Assembly: GCF_902459585.1 (NCBI RefSeq)
Contig: NZ_CABPSC010000011.1
Span: 147,461 to 211,460 of the forward strand
Direction: 5' to 3'
Source of the DNA: Pandoraea nosoerga
GTDB lineage: Bacteria; Pseudomonadota; Gammaproteobacteria; Burkholderiales; Burkholderiaceae
DNA: 64,000 bases
Within the stretch, counting starts at the first letter, position 1. Each line of letters opens with the position of its first letter. Shown here piece by piece: positions 27,268 through 36,589 of this stretch. The translations under genes were made by a program, and so were the position numbers. The notes beneath the pieces are model-generated. The model did no database searches, was not told the origin of the DNA, and saw only the letters and a list, made by a program, of their open reading frames with translations.

Positions 27268-29553
27268 CTACTGACGCACGCAGTCCACGAAGTACTCCGG
27301 ACGACCGTCCACTTCCTCGACCACCAGTCCGTGAATGTCGGTATGGAAGCCCGGGAAGCGCTCGTTGAAGTCGCGAGCGAAGCGCAGGTACTCGATGATC
27401 GCGGCGTTGAAGCGTTCGCCCGGGATCAGCAGCGGAATGCCCGGCGGGTACGGCGTGAGCAGCACGCTCGTCACGCGACCTTCGAGCTCGTCGATGGGCA
27501 CGCGATCGATCTGGCGGTGCGCCAGCTTCGAGAACGCGTCGGTCGGCTTCATTGCCGGCTGCATGTCCGAGAGGTACATCTCGGTCGTCACGCGCGCCAC
27601 GTCGTTCGCCTTGTACACGCTATGGATCTGGTCGCACAGGTCGCGCAGGCCGATGCGCTCGTAGCGCGGGAACTGCGCCACGAACTCGGGCAGCACGCGC
27701 CACAGCGGCCGGTTGTGATCGTAGTCGTCCTTGAACTGTTGCAGCTCGGTCACCATCGAGTTCCAGCGCCCCTTGGTGATGCCGATGGTAAACATGATGA
27801 AGAACGAGTACAGGCCTGTCTTCTCGACGATGATGCCGTGCTCGGCCAGGTACTTGGTGACGATGGCCGCGGGAATGCCGCTCTCGCCGAACTCGCCGTC
27901 CACGTCCAGCCCCGGCGTGATGATCGTCGCCTTGATCGGGTCGAGCATGTTGAAACCGTCGGCCAGATCGCCGAAGCCGTGCCAGCGATCGTTGGCGCGC
28001 AGCACCCAGTCCTCGCGCTGGATCGTGCCCTCGTCGCCGAGATTCTCCGGCCCCCACACCGAGAACCACCACGAATCGCCATACTCCGAGGCCACCTTGC
28101 GCATGGCGCGGCGAAAATCGAGCGCCTCGACGATCGACTCCTCCACGAGCGCGGTGCCCCCCGGCGGCTCCATCATCGCGGCGGCCACGTCGCACGACGC
28201 GATGATGGCGTACTGCGGCGAAGTGGACGTATGCATGAGATACGCCTCGTTGAAGCGATACGTGTCGAACGTGCGCGCTTCCGAATCCTGCACGACGATC
28301 TGCGAGGCCTGGGAGATGCCCGCGAGCAGCTTGTGCGTCGAGTGCGTGGCATAGATGGTCGCTTCGGACGAACGCGGACGTCCCTCGCCGATGGCGTGCA
28401 TGTCGCGATAGAACTCGTGGAACGCCGCATGCGGCAGCCACGCCTCGTCGAAATGCAGCGTGTCGATGTTGTTGCCGAGCAGTTCCTTGATCATCTCGAC
28501 GTTGTAGATCACGCCGTCGTAAGTGCTTTGCGTGATCGTCAGAATACGCGGCTTGGCGTTCGGATCGCGCTCGAGCACTTCGCGCGCGAACGGGTTCGCC
28601 TCGATCTTCGCGCGAATGACTTCCGGCTCGAACTGCGACTTCGGAATCGGGCCGATGATGCCCAGGTGGTTGCGCGTGGGCGTGAGAAACACCGGCACGG
28701 CGCCGGTCATCGTGATCGCGTGCAGGATCGACTTGTGGCAGTTGCGATCGACCACGACGATGTCGCCCGGCGCCACCGTCGCGTGCCACACGATCTTGTT
28801 CGAGGTCGACGTGCCGTTGGTCACGAAAAACAGGTGATCGGCGTTGAAGATGCGCGCCGCATTGCGCTCCGAGGCGCCCACCGGGCCGTTGTGATCGAGC
28901 AGCTGGCCGAGTTCTTCCACCGCGTTGCAGACATCCGCGCGCAGCATGTTCTCGCCGAAGAACTGGTGGAACATCTGGCCCACCGGGCTCTTCAGGAACG
29001 CCACGCCGCCCGAGTGGCCGGGGCAGTGCCACGAGTACGAGCCATCGGCAGCATAATGCGTAAGCGAGCGGAAGAACGGCGGCGGCAGCGAGTCGAGATA
29101 CGACTTGGCTTCACGGATGATGTGGCGCGCCACGAACTCCGGCGTGTCCTCGAACATGTGAATGAAGCCATGCAACTCGCGCAGGATGTCGTTCGGGATG
29201 TGGCGCGACGTGCGCGTCTCGCCGTAGAGGAAAATCGGAATGTCAGGATTGCGGCGACGCACTTCCTGCACGAACGCCCGCAGGTTGATGATCGCCAGCG
29301 CCAGTTCGCCCTCGCCTTCGCCGCCCGCCTCGCTCGAGAAGGTGCCGAACTCGTCGTCGTCGATGGACAGGATGAAACTCGACGCGCGGCTCGCCTGCTG
29401 CGCGAACGAGGTCAGGTCGCCATAGCTCGTGAGGCCGTTGACTTCCATGCCTTCGGCTTCGATGGCCTCCGCCAGGGAACGAATTCCGGATCCGGAGATA
29501 TTTTCAGAGCGGAAGTCCTCGTCGATGATGACGATCGGGAAACGGAATTTCAT
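27268..29553 (-). CDS. Arginine/lysine/ornithine decarboxylase (PLP, fold III-type, AdiA/LdcC family)
   Basis: A 761-residue PLP enzyme with the three-part layout of bacterial basic amino-acid decarboxylases: an N-terminal response-regulator-like wing domain (1-130), the PLP core and a C-terminal domain. The PLP lysine is Lys408 in STHKLLAG. DEAWLPHAAFH, DRNCHKS and GTSTSNKIVWHA are further family blocks. It makes a diamine or agmatine with loss of CO2, helping acid resistance or polyamine supply. Which amino acid it uses cannot be decided by eye. The ATG at 29553 has AAGGAA upstream. A hairpin with a T run precedes the gene. Confidence 0.9.
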   Translation of the reverse strand: MKFRFPIVIIDEDFRSENISGSGIRSLAEAIEAEGMEVNGLTSYGDLTSFAQQASRASSFILSIDDDEFGTFSSEAGGEGEGELALAIINLRAFVQEVRRRNPDIPIFLYGETRTSRHIPNDILRELHGFIHMFEDTPEFVARHIIREAKSYLDSLPPPFFRSLTHYAADGSYSWHCPGHSGGVAFLKSPVGQMFHQFFGENMLRADVCNAVEELGQLLDHNGPVGASERNAARIFNADHLFFVTNGTSTSNKIVWHATVAPGDIVVVDRNCHKSILHAITMTGAVPVFLTPTRNHLGIIGPIPKSQFEPEVIRAKIEANPFAREVLERDPNAKPRILTITQSTYDGVIYNVEMIKELLGNNIDTLHFDEAWLPHAAFHEFYRDMHAIGEGRPRSSEATIYATHSTHKLLAGISQASQIVVQDSEARTFDTYRFNEAYLMHTSTSPQYAIIASCDVAAAMMEPPGGTALVEESIVEALDFRRAMRKVASEYGDSWWFSVWGPENLGDEGTIQREDWVLRANDRWHGFGDLADGFNMLDPIKATIITPGLDVDGEFGESGIPAAIVTKYLAEHGIIVEKTGLYSFFIMFTIGITKGRWNSMVTELQQFKDDYDHNRPLWRVLPEFVAQFPRYERIGLRDLCDQIHSVYKANDVARVTTEMYLSDMQPAMKPTDAFSKLAHRQIDRVPIDELEGRVTSVLLTPYPPGIPLLIPGERFNAAIIEYLRFARDFNERFPGFHTDIHGLVVEEVDGRPEYFVDCVRQ

Positions 29554-29564
29554 TGGCGTTCCTT

Positions 29565-29604
29565 CGACAAAAGAACGAGCCACGGTCCGACATGGCCGTG
29601 GCTC
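29565..29604 (-). terminator. Intrinsic terminator between dcd and the decarboxylase gene
   Basis: Perfect 9-bp stem GAGCCACGG / CCGTGGCTC (29577-29585 and 29596-29604). On the minus strand it is followed by GTTCTTTTG. It ends only 12 bp before the decarboxylase start, so it can terminate dcd transcripts or act as an attenuator in the decarboxylase leader. Confidence 0.7.
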
Positions 29605-29667
29605 TTGGGCATTGCAATGGAGAGGATGCTCACCGGCGGCGAGTCAAGCCCGATCGAGCGTAACGGG

Positions 29668-30237
29668 CTAGGTTTTCGGCAGCGTGACACCGCGCTGTCC
29701 CTGATACTTGCCGCCGCGATCCTTGTACGAAGTCTCGCAGACTTCGTCGGATTCGAAGAACAGCACCTGCGCCACGCCTTCGTTGGCGTAGATCTTCGCC
29801 GGCAGCGGCGTCGTGTTGGAGAACTCCAGCGTCACGTAGCCCTCCCATTCGGGTTCGAACGGCGTCACGTTCACGATGATGCCGCAGCGCGCATACGTCG
29901 ATTTGCCCAGGCACACCGTGAGCACGTTGCGGGGAATGCGGAAATACTCCACGGTGCGCGCCAGCGCGAACGAGTTCGGCGGAATGATGCACACGTCGCC
30001 CGAGAAATCGACGAACGACTTCTCGTCGAAGTTCTTCGGATCGACGATCGTCGAATTGATGTTCGTGAAGATCTTGAATTCAGCCGCACAACGGATATCG
30101 TAGCCGTAACTCGACGTGCCGTAGCTGACGATCTTCTGCCCGTCCTGGGAATACCGGATCTGCGACGGCTCGAAGGGCTCGATCATGCCGTGCTCTTCGG
30201 CCATACGCCGGATCCATTTGTCGGACTTGATGCTCAT
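29668..30237 (-). CDS. dcd: dCTP deaminase
   Basis: A 189-residue trimeric enzyme that deaminates dCTP to dUTP for thymidylate synthesis. Typical motifs are [44 protein letters not shown] and [11 protein letters not shown]. The length is normal. Upstream on the minus strand is a TAAAAT -10-like box (30284-30279) inside the small palindrome GCGTATTTTACGC. It lies between apbC (upstream) and the decarboxylase gene. Confidence 0.95.
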   Translation of the reverse strand: MSIKSDKWIRRMAEEHGMIEPFEPSQIRYSQDGQKIVSYGTSSYGYDIRCAAEFKIFTNINSTIVDPKNFDEKSFVDFSGDVCIIPPNSFALARTVEYFRIPRNVLTVCLGKSTYARCGIIVNVTPFEPEWEGYVTLEFSNTTPLPAKIYANEGVAQVLFFESDEVCETSYKDRGGKYQGQRGVTLPKT

Positions 30238-30382
30238 GTGTGGGCCTGAATGGGCGTGGTACGTGAAAAAGTGGGCGTATTTTACGCGATTGTTGCGCTG
30301 CGGTGAGGTTTTCGGTCCTCCCGTGCCCCGCGGGGCTTCCCGTGCCGCTCCTCGCGCGCTCCAGGCCCGGACGGCCCGCCCG

Positions 30383-31465
30383 TTACGTGTTCTGGACGAC
30401 GATCGACGGGAACTTGCTCGTCATGTCCTTCTGCCTGGCCGCGATCTTCACCGCGACCTTGCGCGCGATGGCCTTGTAACGCGCCGCCACCGGGCCGTCG
30501 GGGTCGCCGACCACGCTCGGCATGCCGGCGTCGGCGTGCACGCGAATGCTCATCTCGAGCGGCAGCTTGCCGAGCAGATCCACGTCGAAGTCATGGCTCA
30601 TGCGCTCGCCGCCGCCCACACCGAAGATCGGCTCCTCGTGACCGCAGTTCGAGCAGATATGCACGCTCATGTTCTCGATGAGGCCCAGGATCGGCACGCC
30701 GACCTTCTCGAACATCTTGAGCCCCTTGCGCGCGTCGAGCAGCGCCAGGTCCTGCGGCGTGGTCACGATGACCGCGCCCGTGACCGGCACCTTCTGCGCG
30801 AGCGTGAGCTGAATGTCTCCCGTGCCCGGCGGCATGTCGACGATGAGGTAGTCGAGGTCCTTCCAGTTCGTCTGGTTGAGGAGCTGTTCGAGCGCCTGCG
30901 TGACCATCGGGCCGCGCCACACCATCGGGTTGTCCGGCTCGATCAGAAAACCGATGGAGCTTGCCTGCAGGCCGTGCCCGATCATCGGCTCGAGCGTCTT
31001 GCCGTCCTTCGATTCCGGTTTGCCGTGAATGCCCAGCAGCGTGGGCAGCGACGGGCCGTAGATGTCGGCATCGAGAATGCCGACGTTGGCGCCTTCGGCC
31101 GCGAGCGCGAGCGCCAGGTTCACGGCCGTGGTGCTCTTGCCCACGCCGCCCTTGCCGGAGGCCACCGCGACAACGTTCTTTACGTTGGGTAGCAGCTTCA
31201 CGCCGCGCTGCACCGCGTGCGAGACGATCTTCTGGCTGATTTCGACGGCCACGCGCTCGACGCCGGGCAGCTTGCCGACGGCCTCGGTAACGCGCGCGCG
31301 CATGGCGTCGAACTGGCTCTTCGCGGGATAGCCGTATTCGATCTGGATGCCGACGTGGCCGTGCTCCGCCGCGACTTGCTTCACATACTTTCCGGCGATC
31401 AGATCGAGCCCCGTATCGGGGTCGACGATGCCACGCAGCACTTCATTGATCTGGGCAACTTCCAT
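30383..31465 (-). CDS. apbC: Iron-sulfur cluster carrier protein ApbC/Mrp
   Basis: A 360-residue P-loop ATPase of the Mrp/NBP35 family that transfers Fe-S clusters to apoproteins. An N-terminal MIP18/DUF59 domain (1-85) precedes the deviant Walker [10 protein letters not shown] (104-112). A CSNC motif for the cluster lies in the C-terminal third, and [13 protein letters not shown] is the Walker B region. The ATG at 31465 is chosen over the longer frame to 31531 because the family begins here. Confidence 0.95.
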   Translation of the reverse strand: MEVAQINEVLRGIVDPDTGLDLIAGKYVKQVAAEHGHVGIQIEYGYPAKSQFDAMRARVTEAVGKLPGVERVAVEISQKIVSHAVQRGVKLLPNVKNVVAVASGKGGVGKSTTAVNLALALAAEGANVGILDADIYGPSLPTLLGIHGKPESKDGKTLEPMIGHGLQASSIGFLIEPDNPMVWRGPMVTQALEQLLNQTNWKDLDYLIVDMPPGTGDIQLTLAQKVPVTGAVIVTTPQDLALLDARKGLKMFEKVGVPILGLIENMSVHICSNCGHEEPIFGVGGGERMSHDFDVDLLGKLPLEMSIRVHADAGMPSVVGDPDGPVAARYKAIARKVAVKIAARQKDMTSKFPSIVVQNT

Positions 31466-31740
31466 GTGTCTCTCTCGCTCTGTCGAGGCGCGCCGGAGAA
31501 CGCCCGGCACGGCGCTAACAACTTGTAACATCCGTGGCGCGCGCTCTCGATTAGCATGCGAGGCGCGCGTGTCATGGGGACCAGCCGTCGCGGCAAACTG
31601 CGCTTGCCTGCGGTTGACACTCGGCGCTATTGTAAGAGACGGCGCGCCTGCCGGTTTAAAACCCCTGCGGGCTGCGCGTGCTTCGACGAAGTGCTCGCGC
31701 GTGTCTCATCACTGCTTAGCTAATCGATAAGGAGCCTCAA

Positions 31741-32400
31741 ATGAACAAGAACACTCTGCACGCTTCCGCACTGGTTCTGGCCGCCGCCGCATTGCTGGCC
31801 GGCTGCCAGACGCAGCAGGGCACCAACACGGCTGTGGGCACCGGTGTCGGCGCCGCGGTCGGGGCAGGTCTTGGCAACCTCATCGGTGGCAACACCACCG
31901 GCACGCTGATCGGCGCCGCCGTGGGCGCCGCTGCAGGCGGTGCGGCCGGGTACAACTGGCAATCCATCAAGAATACGCTGGGCGGGCACACCGCCGGCAC
32001 CGGCACCACGATCTCCGAACAGCCGGACGGCTCGCTCAAGGTCGCCGTGCCGAGCGACGTCACGTTCGACACGGGCCGCGCCGACATCAAGCCGAACTTC
32101 CGTGCCGTGCTCGACGACGTTGCCACGTCGCTCAATCAGAACCCCGGCATCACGGCCAGCATCGTGGGCCACACCGACAGCACGGGCGGCGATCGCATCA
32201 ATGTGCCCCTGTCGCAACAGCGCGCAGCCAACGTCGCGCAGTATCTGACGAGCCGCGGCGTGGCCGCCAACCGCCTGAGCGCGACCGGCGTGGCGTCGAG
32301 CCAACCGATCGCATCGGACGCCACGGCCGAGGGCCGCGCCCAGAATCGCCGCGTGGAAATCCTGCTGCACGCGCCGAATCAGCAAGCACCGCGCGGCTGA
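31741..32400 (+). CDS. OmpA-family lipoprotein with glycine-zipper segment (YiaD-like)
   Basis: A 219-residue outer-membrane lipoprotein. The signal peptide ends in the lipobox LLAG-Cys22. A Gly/Ala-rich glycine-zipper stretch (about 33-70) follows. The C-terminal OmpA domain binds peptidoglycan (SIVGHTDSTGGDRIN, LSQQRAANVAQYL, AQNRRVEI). It tethers the outer membrane to the wall. AAGGAG precedes the ATG, and a TTGACA box lies near 31615 without a clear -10. It has its own terminator. Confidence 0.92.
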   Translation: MNKNTLHASALVLAAAALLAGCQTQQGTNTAVGTGVGAAVGAGLGNLIGGNTTGTLIGAAVGAAAGGAAGYNWQSIKNTLGGHTAGTGTTISEQPDGSLKVAVPSDVTFDTGRADIKPNFRAVLDDVATSLNQNPGITASIVGHTDSTGGDRINVPLSQQRAANVAQYLTSRGVAANRLSATGVASSQPIASDATAEGRAQNRRVEILLHAPNQQAPRG

Positions 32401-32450
32401 CGATCTTTCGGCGCGTTTGCGCCAACAATCGCTCTGCGCTCGTCTCACGC

Positions 32451-32480
32451 ACATGCCCGGCTCGCCGGGCATGTTGCTTT
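32451..32480 (+). terminator. Intrinsic terminator after the OmpA-like gene
   Basis: Perfect 10-bp stem ACATGCCCGG / CCGGGCATGT (32451-32460 and 32465-32474) with loop CTCG, then TGCTTTTC. Confidence 0.85.
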
Positions 32481-32542
32481 TCGGCGCGCGTAATAGGCGA
32501 GTCTCGCATGCTGCAATGCACCATCGAAAGTCAGCGCTTGTG

Positions 32543-32671
32543 TTGAACTAAACCCGTGCGGCGGGGCTCAGACTCTGCGGAAGTGCCTACCGTGGGCGCT
32601 TCCATCTCCTCTTTGTTATTGACGTTACGTGTGCCTAGTTCTGCCGGAACCTTTCGTTCCGGCTTTTTTTT
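32543..32671 (+). ncRNA. Candidate small RNA ending at an orphan terminator
   Basis: The 450-bp gap between the OmpA-like gene (already terminated at 32480) and metG contains a second, strong terminator. Its perfect 8-bp stem is GCCGGAAC / GTTCCGGC (32643-32650 and 32656-32663), with loop CTTTC and eight T. No reading frame ends there. Upstream is another stable hairpin (GGAAGTGCC 32579-32587 with GGCGCTTCC 32595-32603, loop TACCGTG) and then an unpaired CU-rich stretch ATCTCCTCTTTG (32604-32615) that could pair with ribosome-binding sites. This is the layout of a trans-acting sRNA. The 5' end is not determined. TTGAAC at 32543 could be a -35, but I see no matching -10. Confidence 0.5.
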
Positions 32672-32805
32672 GGCCGCGCGATCCGCCGGGTGCGCCGCCC
32701 CAACGATGTCCCGGCGCGCGCCGGGATGCCCGGCACATCCGCACGGCAGCCCCACGGCACTCGGCGACGCCCGACGACACCATTTGGGCGGCAACTTCGC
32801 CCGCC

Positions 32806-32814
32806 TGCTAGAAT
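32806..32814 (+). promoter_or_regulatory. Extended -10 promoter of metG
   Basis: TGCTAGAAT (32806-32814) is an extended -10 (TGnTAGAAT), 40 bp before the metG ATG. A weak TTGGGC lies 19 bp upstream. Confidence 0.5.
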
Positions 32815-32854
32815 CGACCCTTCCCGGTTTTTCTCAACAGCAGACTCCATCCCC

Positions 32855-34981
32855 ATGTCCCGCCGCATTCTCGTCACCTCCGCCCTGCCGTACGCCAATG
32901 GCCAGATTCACATCGGTCACCTGGTCGAGTACATCCAGACCGACATCTGGGTGCGGCACATGCGAATGCAAGGGCACGAGGTGTACTACGTGGGCGCGGA
33001 CGACACGCACGGCACGCCGGTCATGTTGCGCGCCGAGAAGGAAGGGCTCACGCCCCGGCAACTGATCGAGCGCGTCTGGAAGGAGCACAAGCGCGACTTC
33101 GACAGCTTCGGCATCTCGTTCGACAACTACTATTCGACCGACTCCGAAGAGAACCGCGAGTTGTCCGAGAGCGTGTACCTCGCACTCAAGGAGCAGGGCC
33201 TCATCGAGGCGCGCGACATCGAACAGGCCTACGACCCGGTCAAGGAAATGTTCCTGCCGGACCGCTTCATCAAGGGCGAGTGTCCGAAGTGCGGCGCGAA
33301 GGACCAGTACGGCGACTCGTGCGAAGTCTGCGGCTCGACCTACGCGCCGACCGACCTGATCAATCCGTATTCGGTCGTCTCGGGCGCCACGCCGGTGCGC
33401 AAGACGTCCACGCATTACTTCTTCAAGCTCTCGGACAAGCGCTGCGAGCAGTTCCTGCGCAAGTGGGTGGCCGGCCTCGCACAGCCCGAGGCGGCCAACA
33501 AGATGAAGGAGTGGCTCGGCGAAGACGGCGAATCCACGCTGGCCGACTGGGACATCTCGCGCGACGCGCCCTACTTCGGTTTCGAGATTCCGGGCGCGCC
33601 GGGCAAGTACTTCTACGTCTGGCTGGACGCCCCGGTCGGCTACTACGCGAGCTTCAAAAACCTGTGCGCGAAGCGCGGGCTGAACTTCGAGGAATGGGTC
33701 AGGCCCGGCTCGACCACCGAGCAATACCATTTCATCGGCAAGGACATCCTGTACTTCCACACGCTGTTCTGGCCCGCGATGCTCGAATTCTCGGGTCATC
33801 GCACGCCGACCAACGTGTACGCCCACGGCTTCCTGACGGTGGACGGACAGAAGATGTCGAAGTCGCGCGGCACGTTCATTACGGCGCAAAGCTTCATCGA
33901 CACCGGTCTGAACCCGGAGTGGCTGCGTTACTACATCGGCGCGAAGCTCGGCAACACGATGGAAGACATCGACCTGAACCTCGATGACTTCATCGCGCGC
34001 GTGAACAGCGATCTGGTGGGCAAGTACGTCAACATCGCGAGCCGCGCGGCCGGGTTCCTGATCAAGCGCTTCGACGGCCGCGTGTCGGCGCACGCCATGC
34101 AGCACGCGCTGCTCGCACAGGTGCGCGGTGCAGCGGCACAGATCGCCGCTCACTACGAGGCGCGTGAGTTCGGCAAGGCGCTGCGGCTGGTGATGGAGCA
34201 GGCCGACGCGGTCAACGGCTACGTCGACACGGTCAAGCCCTGGGATCTGGCGAAGGACCCGGCGCAGGCCGCCGCGCTGCACGAGGCATGCTCGGTGTGC
34301 CTGGAAGCGTTCCGCCTGCTCACGCTGTATCTCAAGCCGGTGCTGCCGGTCACCGCGGAGGCCGTGGAGCGCTTCCTGAACATCGCCCCGCAAACGTGGC
34401 AGGACGTGGAGCGCCCGCTCACCGCCGACACCGCGATCACGGCATACAAGCATCTGATGACGCGCGTCGAAGGCAAGCAGATCGAAGCGCTGCTCGCCGC
34501 CAACCGCGACTCGCTGCAGGCGGGCGCGCCGGCAGCCGATGCGGCGGCCGCCAAGGGCAAGGCCGCGAAGGCGGGCGCCGGTGCAAAGGAGGCCCCGAAG
34601 GCCGACAAAGCGGTCGGCGGCGACAGTGGCGACAGCGGTGTCATTACCATCGACCACTTCGCGAAGATCGATCTGCGCATTGCGCGCATTGTCGATTGCA
34701 AGGCGGTGGAAGGCTCGGACAAGCTCTTGCAGCTCACGCTCGACGTGGGCGAGACGAAGACCCGCAACGTCTTCTCCGGCATCAAGTCGGCCTATCCGCA
34801 GCCCGAGGCGCTCGTCGGCAAGCTCACGGTGATGGTGGCCAACCTCGCGCCGCGCAAGATGAAGTTCGGCCTGTCCGAAGGCATGGTGCTCGCCGCGTCG
34901 GCCGCCGACGAGAAGGCGGAGCCCGGCATCTACATCCTCGAGCCGCACAACGGCGCGAAGCCGGGCATGCGCGTGAAGTAA
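32855..34981 (+). CDS. metG: Methionyl-tRNA synthetase
   Basis: A 708-residue class I aminoacyl-tRNA synthetase. It has HIGH at 19-22, a zinc knuckle with Cys143, Cys146, Cys156 and Cys159, and KMSKS at 333-337. A Lys/Ala-rich linker (about 555-585) leads to the C-terminal EMAP-II-like tRNA-binding and dimerisation domain ([20 protein letters not shown], then [15 protein letters not shown]). The ATG at 32855 gives the conserved N-terminus directly before [13 protein letters not shown]. The frame is open from 32690 but that part has no family support. Confidence 0.97.
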   Translation: MSRRILVTSALPYANGQIHIGHLVEYIQTDIWVRHMRMQGHEVYYVGADDTHGTPVMLRAEKEGLTPRQLIERVWKEHKRDFDSFGISFDNYYSTDSEENRELSESVYLALKEQGLIEARDIEQAYDPVKEMFLPDRFIKGECPKCGAKDQYGDSCEVCGSTYAPTDLINPYSVVSGATPVRKTSTHYFFKLSDKRCEQFLRKWVAGLAQPEAANKMKEWLGEDGESTLADWDISRDAPYFGFEIPGAPGKYFYVWLDAPVGYYASFKNLCAKRGLNFEEWVRPGSTTEQYHFIGKDILYFHTLFWPAMLEFSGHRTPTNVYAHGFLTVDGQKMSKSRGTFITAQSFIDTGLNPEWLRYYIGAKLGNTMEDIDLNLDDFIARVNSDLVGKYVNIASRAAGFLIKRFDGRVSAHAMQHALLAQVRGAAAQIAAHYEAREFGKALRLVMEQADAVNGYVDTVKPWDLAKDPAQAAALHEACSVCLEAFRLLTLYLKPVLPVTAEAVERFLNIAPQTWQDVERPLTADTAITAYKHLMTRVEGKQIEALLAANRDSLQAGAPAADAAAAKGKAAKAGAGAKEAPKADKAVGGDSGDSGVITIDHFAKIDLRIARIVDCKAVEGSDKLLQLTLDVGETKTRNVFSGIKSAYPQPEALVGKLTVMVANLAPRKMKFGLSEGMVLAASAADEKAEPGIYILEPHNGAKPGMRVK

Positions 34982-35078
34982 GGGGCGCGCCCGTTGGCCG
35001 GCCACGTCTTGCGGCCGGCCTCGCCGGTGGTCTGGTGGGCGCGACCGCCAACGTCCATGACGCGGGCGGCGACAGCGC

Positions 35079-35540
35079 CTAGCGCAGATGGTCCACCGGC
35101 AGCGCGGTGGTGAACTTGACCGTCTCCATCGAGAAGCTCGCGCTGATGTCCTGGAGATCGGCCACGCGGATGAGCTTCTTGTAGAAGCGGTCATACGCCG
35201 CAATGTCGGGCAGATAGACCTTGAGCAGATAGTCGATTTCGCCGGCCATGCGGTGAATCTCGACGATCTCGGGCAGCTCGCGCGCACCTTCCACGAAGCG
35301 CAGCATCCAGTCCTCGCTGTGCGTTGCGGCCTTGATGAAGACGAACGCGGTCACGCGCAGATCGAGTTGCTGGGGGTCGCACAGCGTCACCTGCCCCGTG
35401 ATCACGCCGCTCTCGCGCAGACGCTGCACACGCCGCCAGCACGGCGTAGGCGACAGATGCACGGCCTCGGCCAATTCCCCGAGCGAGCGCGAGGCGTCTT
35501 CTTGCAGATTTTCCAGAATCGCGAGATCGGTTTTGTCCAC
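35079..35540 (-). CDS. Lrp/AsnC-family transcriptional regulator
   Basis: A 153-residue regulator with an N-terminal helix-turn-helix (LAILENLQEDASRSLGELA, then SPTPCWRRVQRLRESG) and the C-terminal RAM/AsnC ligand domain with PEIVEIHRMAGEIDYLLKV. Such proteins sense amino acids and often control a divergent gene. A GTG at 35549 is possible, but the GTG at 35540 has GGAG at proper distance. It is divergent from the DUF6356 gene at 35657. Confidence 0.92.
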   Translation of the reverse strand: MDKTDLAILENLQEDASRSLGELAEAVHLSPTPCWRRVQRLRESGVITGQVTLCDPQQLDLRVTAFVFIKAATHSEDWMLRFVEGARELPEIVEIHRMAGEIDYLLKVYLPDIAAYDRFYKKLIRVADLQDISASFSMETVKFTTALPVDHLR

Positions 35541-35554
35541 GACAGCCACTCCGA

Positions 35555-35567
35555 GGAAAAATTTTCC
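35555..35567. promoter_or_regulatory. 13-bp palindrome in Lrp-type divergent region
   Basis: GGAAAAATTTTCC is a perfect inverted repeat around one central A, located just upstream of the Lrp-type gene. A/T-rich dyads are typical Lrp/AsnC sites, so autoregulation and control of the divergent small gene are plausible. It also sits close to the ribosome site, so repression could be direct. Confidence 0.4.
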
Positions 35568-35656
35568 AAATCGTACCCGATTCGCCGGTGCTTTTGAAAG
35601 CCTTTACCTTATCGAGGCAGGTAGACTTCAAAAACATTCCGAAAATAGAGGTCGAC

Positions 35657-35917
35657 ATGAAAATTTTCACTCAACATCCAGCCTCTGTCGGCGAAAACTA
35701 CCTCCAACACATGGGTTCGGCGTTCTCCTTCGCGCTGCCGCTGTTGGGGGCATGCCTGGCCTGCCTCGTACACGCGCTGCTACCGTTCGCGTTCGAGAAA
35801 ACCGGCAGTCGCATCATCGCGCGTCTGCACGAGCGCATGGTGACGAATCGCCACCGTCATGCGTCGGCCAGCGCCGCCGCTCGTGCGGGTGCGGCCGACG
35901 GCGCCAGCTCACGGTAA
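35657..35917 (+). CDS. DUF6356-type small membrane protein
   Basis: An 86-residue protein beginning KIFTQHPASVGENYLQHM, a pattern I associate with the DUF6356 family. One hydrophobic segment (about 22-43, SFALPLLGACLACLVHALLPF) is followed by a basic, His/Arg/Ala-rich tail. The function is unknown. The ATG at 35657 matches the family start, and upstream codons to 35588 lack support. It is divergent from the Lrp-type regulator, which may control it. Confidence 0.75.
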   Translation: MKIFTQHPASVGENYLQHMGSAFSFALPLLGACLACLVHALLPFAFEKTGSRIIARLHERMVTNRHRHASASAAARAGAADGASSR

Positions 35918-35923
35918 TGCGGC

Positions 35924-36529
35924 TCAGGGGCGCTCCGAGGCCGGGTCGGGCGAGCGCGAAGTCACGCTCACGCGGCCGTCAGGCCCGAAGTGCGCGTTGA
36001 ACAGGCCCGGCGTGTTCACGCCGTCCTCGAGCCAGCGCCAGCTCCACACCGTCTCCTTCTTCAGGCGGTAGTCCGCCACGCTCGTCGGCTTGCCGAGCAG
36101 GCGCCGGACTTCGTCCTGCGTCATGCCCGGGCGCACCTGCTCGAAGTTCTCCGCCACGAGCGCCTGCGTCACGCTGCGCAGCCTGCCATCGGGCGCAATG
36201 TCGACCATGTACGTTCGCAAGCCGCCCGGCGCGCGCGGATACTCCAGACGACGCGAGCCGTCGTCGTTCTCCCAGACGATTTCGGGCTTGCCCATTTGCC
36301 CGCGCACCTGCGCTTCGGTGCTCACGCCGGGCTTCAAGTCGCGCAACAGCATATCGTCCGGCTTGACGGCATTGAACGTGTCGCGCGCCTTCTCGCGCAC
36401 CTTGTCGATCTGCTGCTGGTCACAGCCGAACAGGCCCAACAGACTCGCAAACAATCCCATGGCGACTCCCCAACGAAGGCCACGGCGCGCACAGGGCGCC
36501 GCATGAACGAAACGAAGTGACGCTCTCAT
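35924..36529 (-). CDS. Lipoprotein with two BamE/SmpA-like domains
   Basis: A 201-residue outer-membrane lipoprotein. The signal is Arg-rich and ends in the lipobox LFG-Cys36. Two BamE/SmpA-type repeats follow: one around 66-100 (LKPGVSTEAQVRGQMGKP) and one around 132-167 (VRPGMTQDEVRRLLGKP). Ordinary BamE has one such domain and about 110 residues, so this is a distinct double-domain protein. AAGGAGGG sits right before the ATG. It lies 60 bp after tamB in the same direction and may act with the TAM export complex (inference). Confidence 0.82.
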   Translation of the reverse strand: MRASLRFVHAAPCARRGLRWGVAMGLFASLLGLFGCDQQQIDKVREKARDTFNAVKPDDMLLRDLKPGVSTEAQVRGQMGKPEIVWENDDGSRRLEYPRAPGGLRTYMVDIAPDGRLRSVTQALVAENFEQVRPGMTQDEVRRLLGKPTSVADYRLKKETVWSWRWLEDGVNTPGLFNAHFGPDGRVSVTSRSPDPASERP

Positions 36530-36589
36530 CGATACTCCCTCCTTGCTCTCGGGCGCGCGCCTCGCGACGCGCGTCTTGCCGCTGCCGCG

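Noticed and set aside
26833-30249. 1138-codon rightward open frame opposite gltS, the decarboxylase and dcd
   Set aside because: It lies antisense to three well-recognised genes and has an Arg/His/Gly-rich composition typical of GC-driven shadow frames. No domain was recognised.
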